DNA of 22,500 nt. Source: Neocallimastix lanati (nom. inval.). Its lineage: Eukaryota > Neocallimastigomycota > Neocallimastigomycetes > Neocallimastigales > Neocallimastigaceae. Positions 22,171 through 22,500 of the stretch are shown here, piece after piece. The notes beneath the pieces were generated by a model. It saw only the letters and a list, made by a program, of their open reading frames with translations, searched no databases and was not told the origin of the DNA. The stretch covers positions 322,501 to 345,000 of the forward strand of contig JACVTC010000054.1 of assembly GCA_016946835.1 (NCBI GenBank). Reading direction: 5' to 3'. Position numbers and translations under genes: made by a program. The number at the start of each line of letters is the position of its first letter. Position 1 is the stretch's first letter.

Positions 22171-22500
22171 TGAAAAAGCTTAAAAGCACCTTACGTTCCA
22201 ATCGTTATAAAGCAAATATTGTCAAAATTAGTAACTATTTTATATACAAAGACTATAGTCGTAGTTGGCGTGGTCTAAATCTGGTCAGGAATCTTTTTGA
22301 TCCCAACGATCAACTTAAACGTTGGGCTGAACATTACAAGGACTTACCGTCTGATTCTATTGGTCATAGCTTAAACCAAGACTATTGGGCAAATGTTTTC
22401 CTCAATAATCCTCGTAATCCAAATACCTGGAATATAAATAATCCTATTTCTCTCTCTGATATAAGAAATACGGTACTTTCTATGAAGCATAACAAAGCTC
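22101..22500 (+). CDS. LINE-type reverse transcriptase, N-terminal part (partial)
   Basis: The open frame has 133 codons and runs off the right edge; a TAA at 22098-22100 precedes it and there is no initiating Met. It starts with a basic helical stretch (about residues 15-37, rich in Lys, Leu and Tyr), then has Y52-S53-R54-S55-W56, R74-W75 with E77-H78-Y79, and W96 followed by N98-V99-F100. Residues 110-133 carry W110, N113, P115-I116-S117, D120-I121 and M128-K129, ending N131-K132-A133. That order is the signature of the segment leading into reverse transcriptase block 1 of non-LTR elements, where NKA is normally followed by P-G-x-D-G, expected just past the window. The enzyme copies the element RNA at a nicked chromosomal target. 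No catalytic FADD-type motif is inside the window. This is a fragment of a probably inactive copy. Confidence 0.8.

Larger units (their letters stand above)
22045..22500 (+). mobile_element. Non-LTR (LINE-type) retrotransposon, 5'-truncated, continuing past the window
   Basis: At about 22045 the DNA changes within a few bases from T-rich intergenic sequence to complex coding-like sequence (25 G/C in the 60 bases 22261-22320). The encoded protein matches the linker and start of the reverse transcriptase of a LINE-type endonuclease/reverse transcriptase polyprotein, read on the + strand. The endonuclease that should precede it is absent, so the copy looks 5'-truncated, the usual result of incomplete target-primed reverse transcription. 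The 3' end, any poly-A tail and target-site duplications lie beyond the window. A frame change (see the two frame entries) suggests the copy is dead. Clade assignment (L1-like or other) is not possible from this piece. Confidence 0.8.

Overview
The window is a long, almost gene-free, extremely A+T-rich stretch of eukaryotic nuclear DNA. A few lines counted by hand give about 7% G+C between genes (e.g. 6241-6300), about 32% inside the one clear gene (20101-20160) and about 42% in the retroelement at the right edge (22261-22320). Long homopolymer A and T tracts, (AAT)n and (AAAT)n microsatellites and gradual minisatellite-like duplications fill the intergenic DNA. The conserved part of the one gene is of a type I associate with fungi, and the base composition fits an anaerobic gut fungus (Neocallimastigomycota). 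Dictyostelids and other extreme A+T-rich protists are alternatives that the sequence alone does not exclude.

Layout: 1-19980 holds no gene I can support. Within it are (i) an area at 2.2-3.6 kb with unusually many paired motifs, possibly eroded mobile elements; (ii) a 42-bp tandem duplication at 4.68-4.78 kb, followed by an imperfect hairpin; (iii) a diverged direct duplication at 8.2-8.35 kb, then four recurring AGTGGATA words with a fifth further on; (iv) a 78-bp-period duplication at 10.26-10.39 kb; (v) an isolated island of higher complexity at 12.27-12.34 kb; (vi) a run of about 31 AAAT units at 13.89-14.02 kb; (vii) a run of about 19 AAT units at 16.19 kb; and (viii) a 17-bp perfect A/T inverted repeat at 18.92-18.96 kb.

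At 19981-20388 lies one intact single-exon gene for a small protein of 135 residues. It has a basic patch, a KVHF sequence that fits the RVxF docking motif for protein phosphatase 1, a following segment ending in YDRTP, and an acidic-aromatic tail built on a repeated DDF triplet. From about 22045 to the window edge the DNA abruptly becomes complex and codes, on the + strand, for the region just upstream of and entering the reverse transcriptase domain of a non-LTR (LINE-type) retrotransposon. That copy seems 5'-truncated and carries at least one frame change. The gene and the retroelement show no sign of working together. I found no CRISPR array, tRNA, rRNA or multi-gene system.
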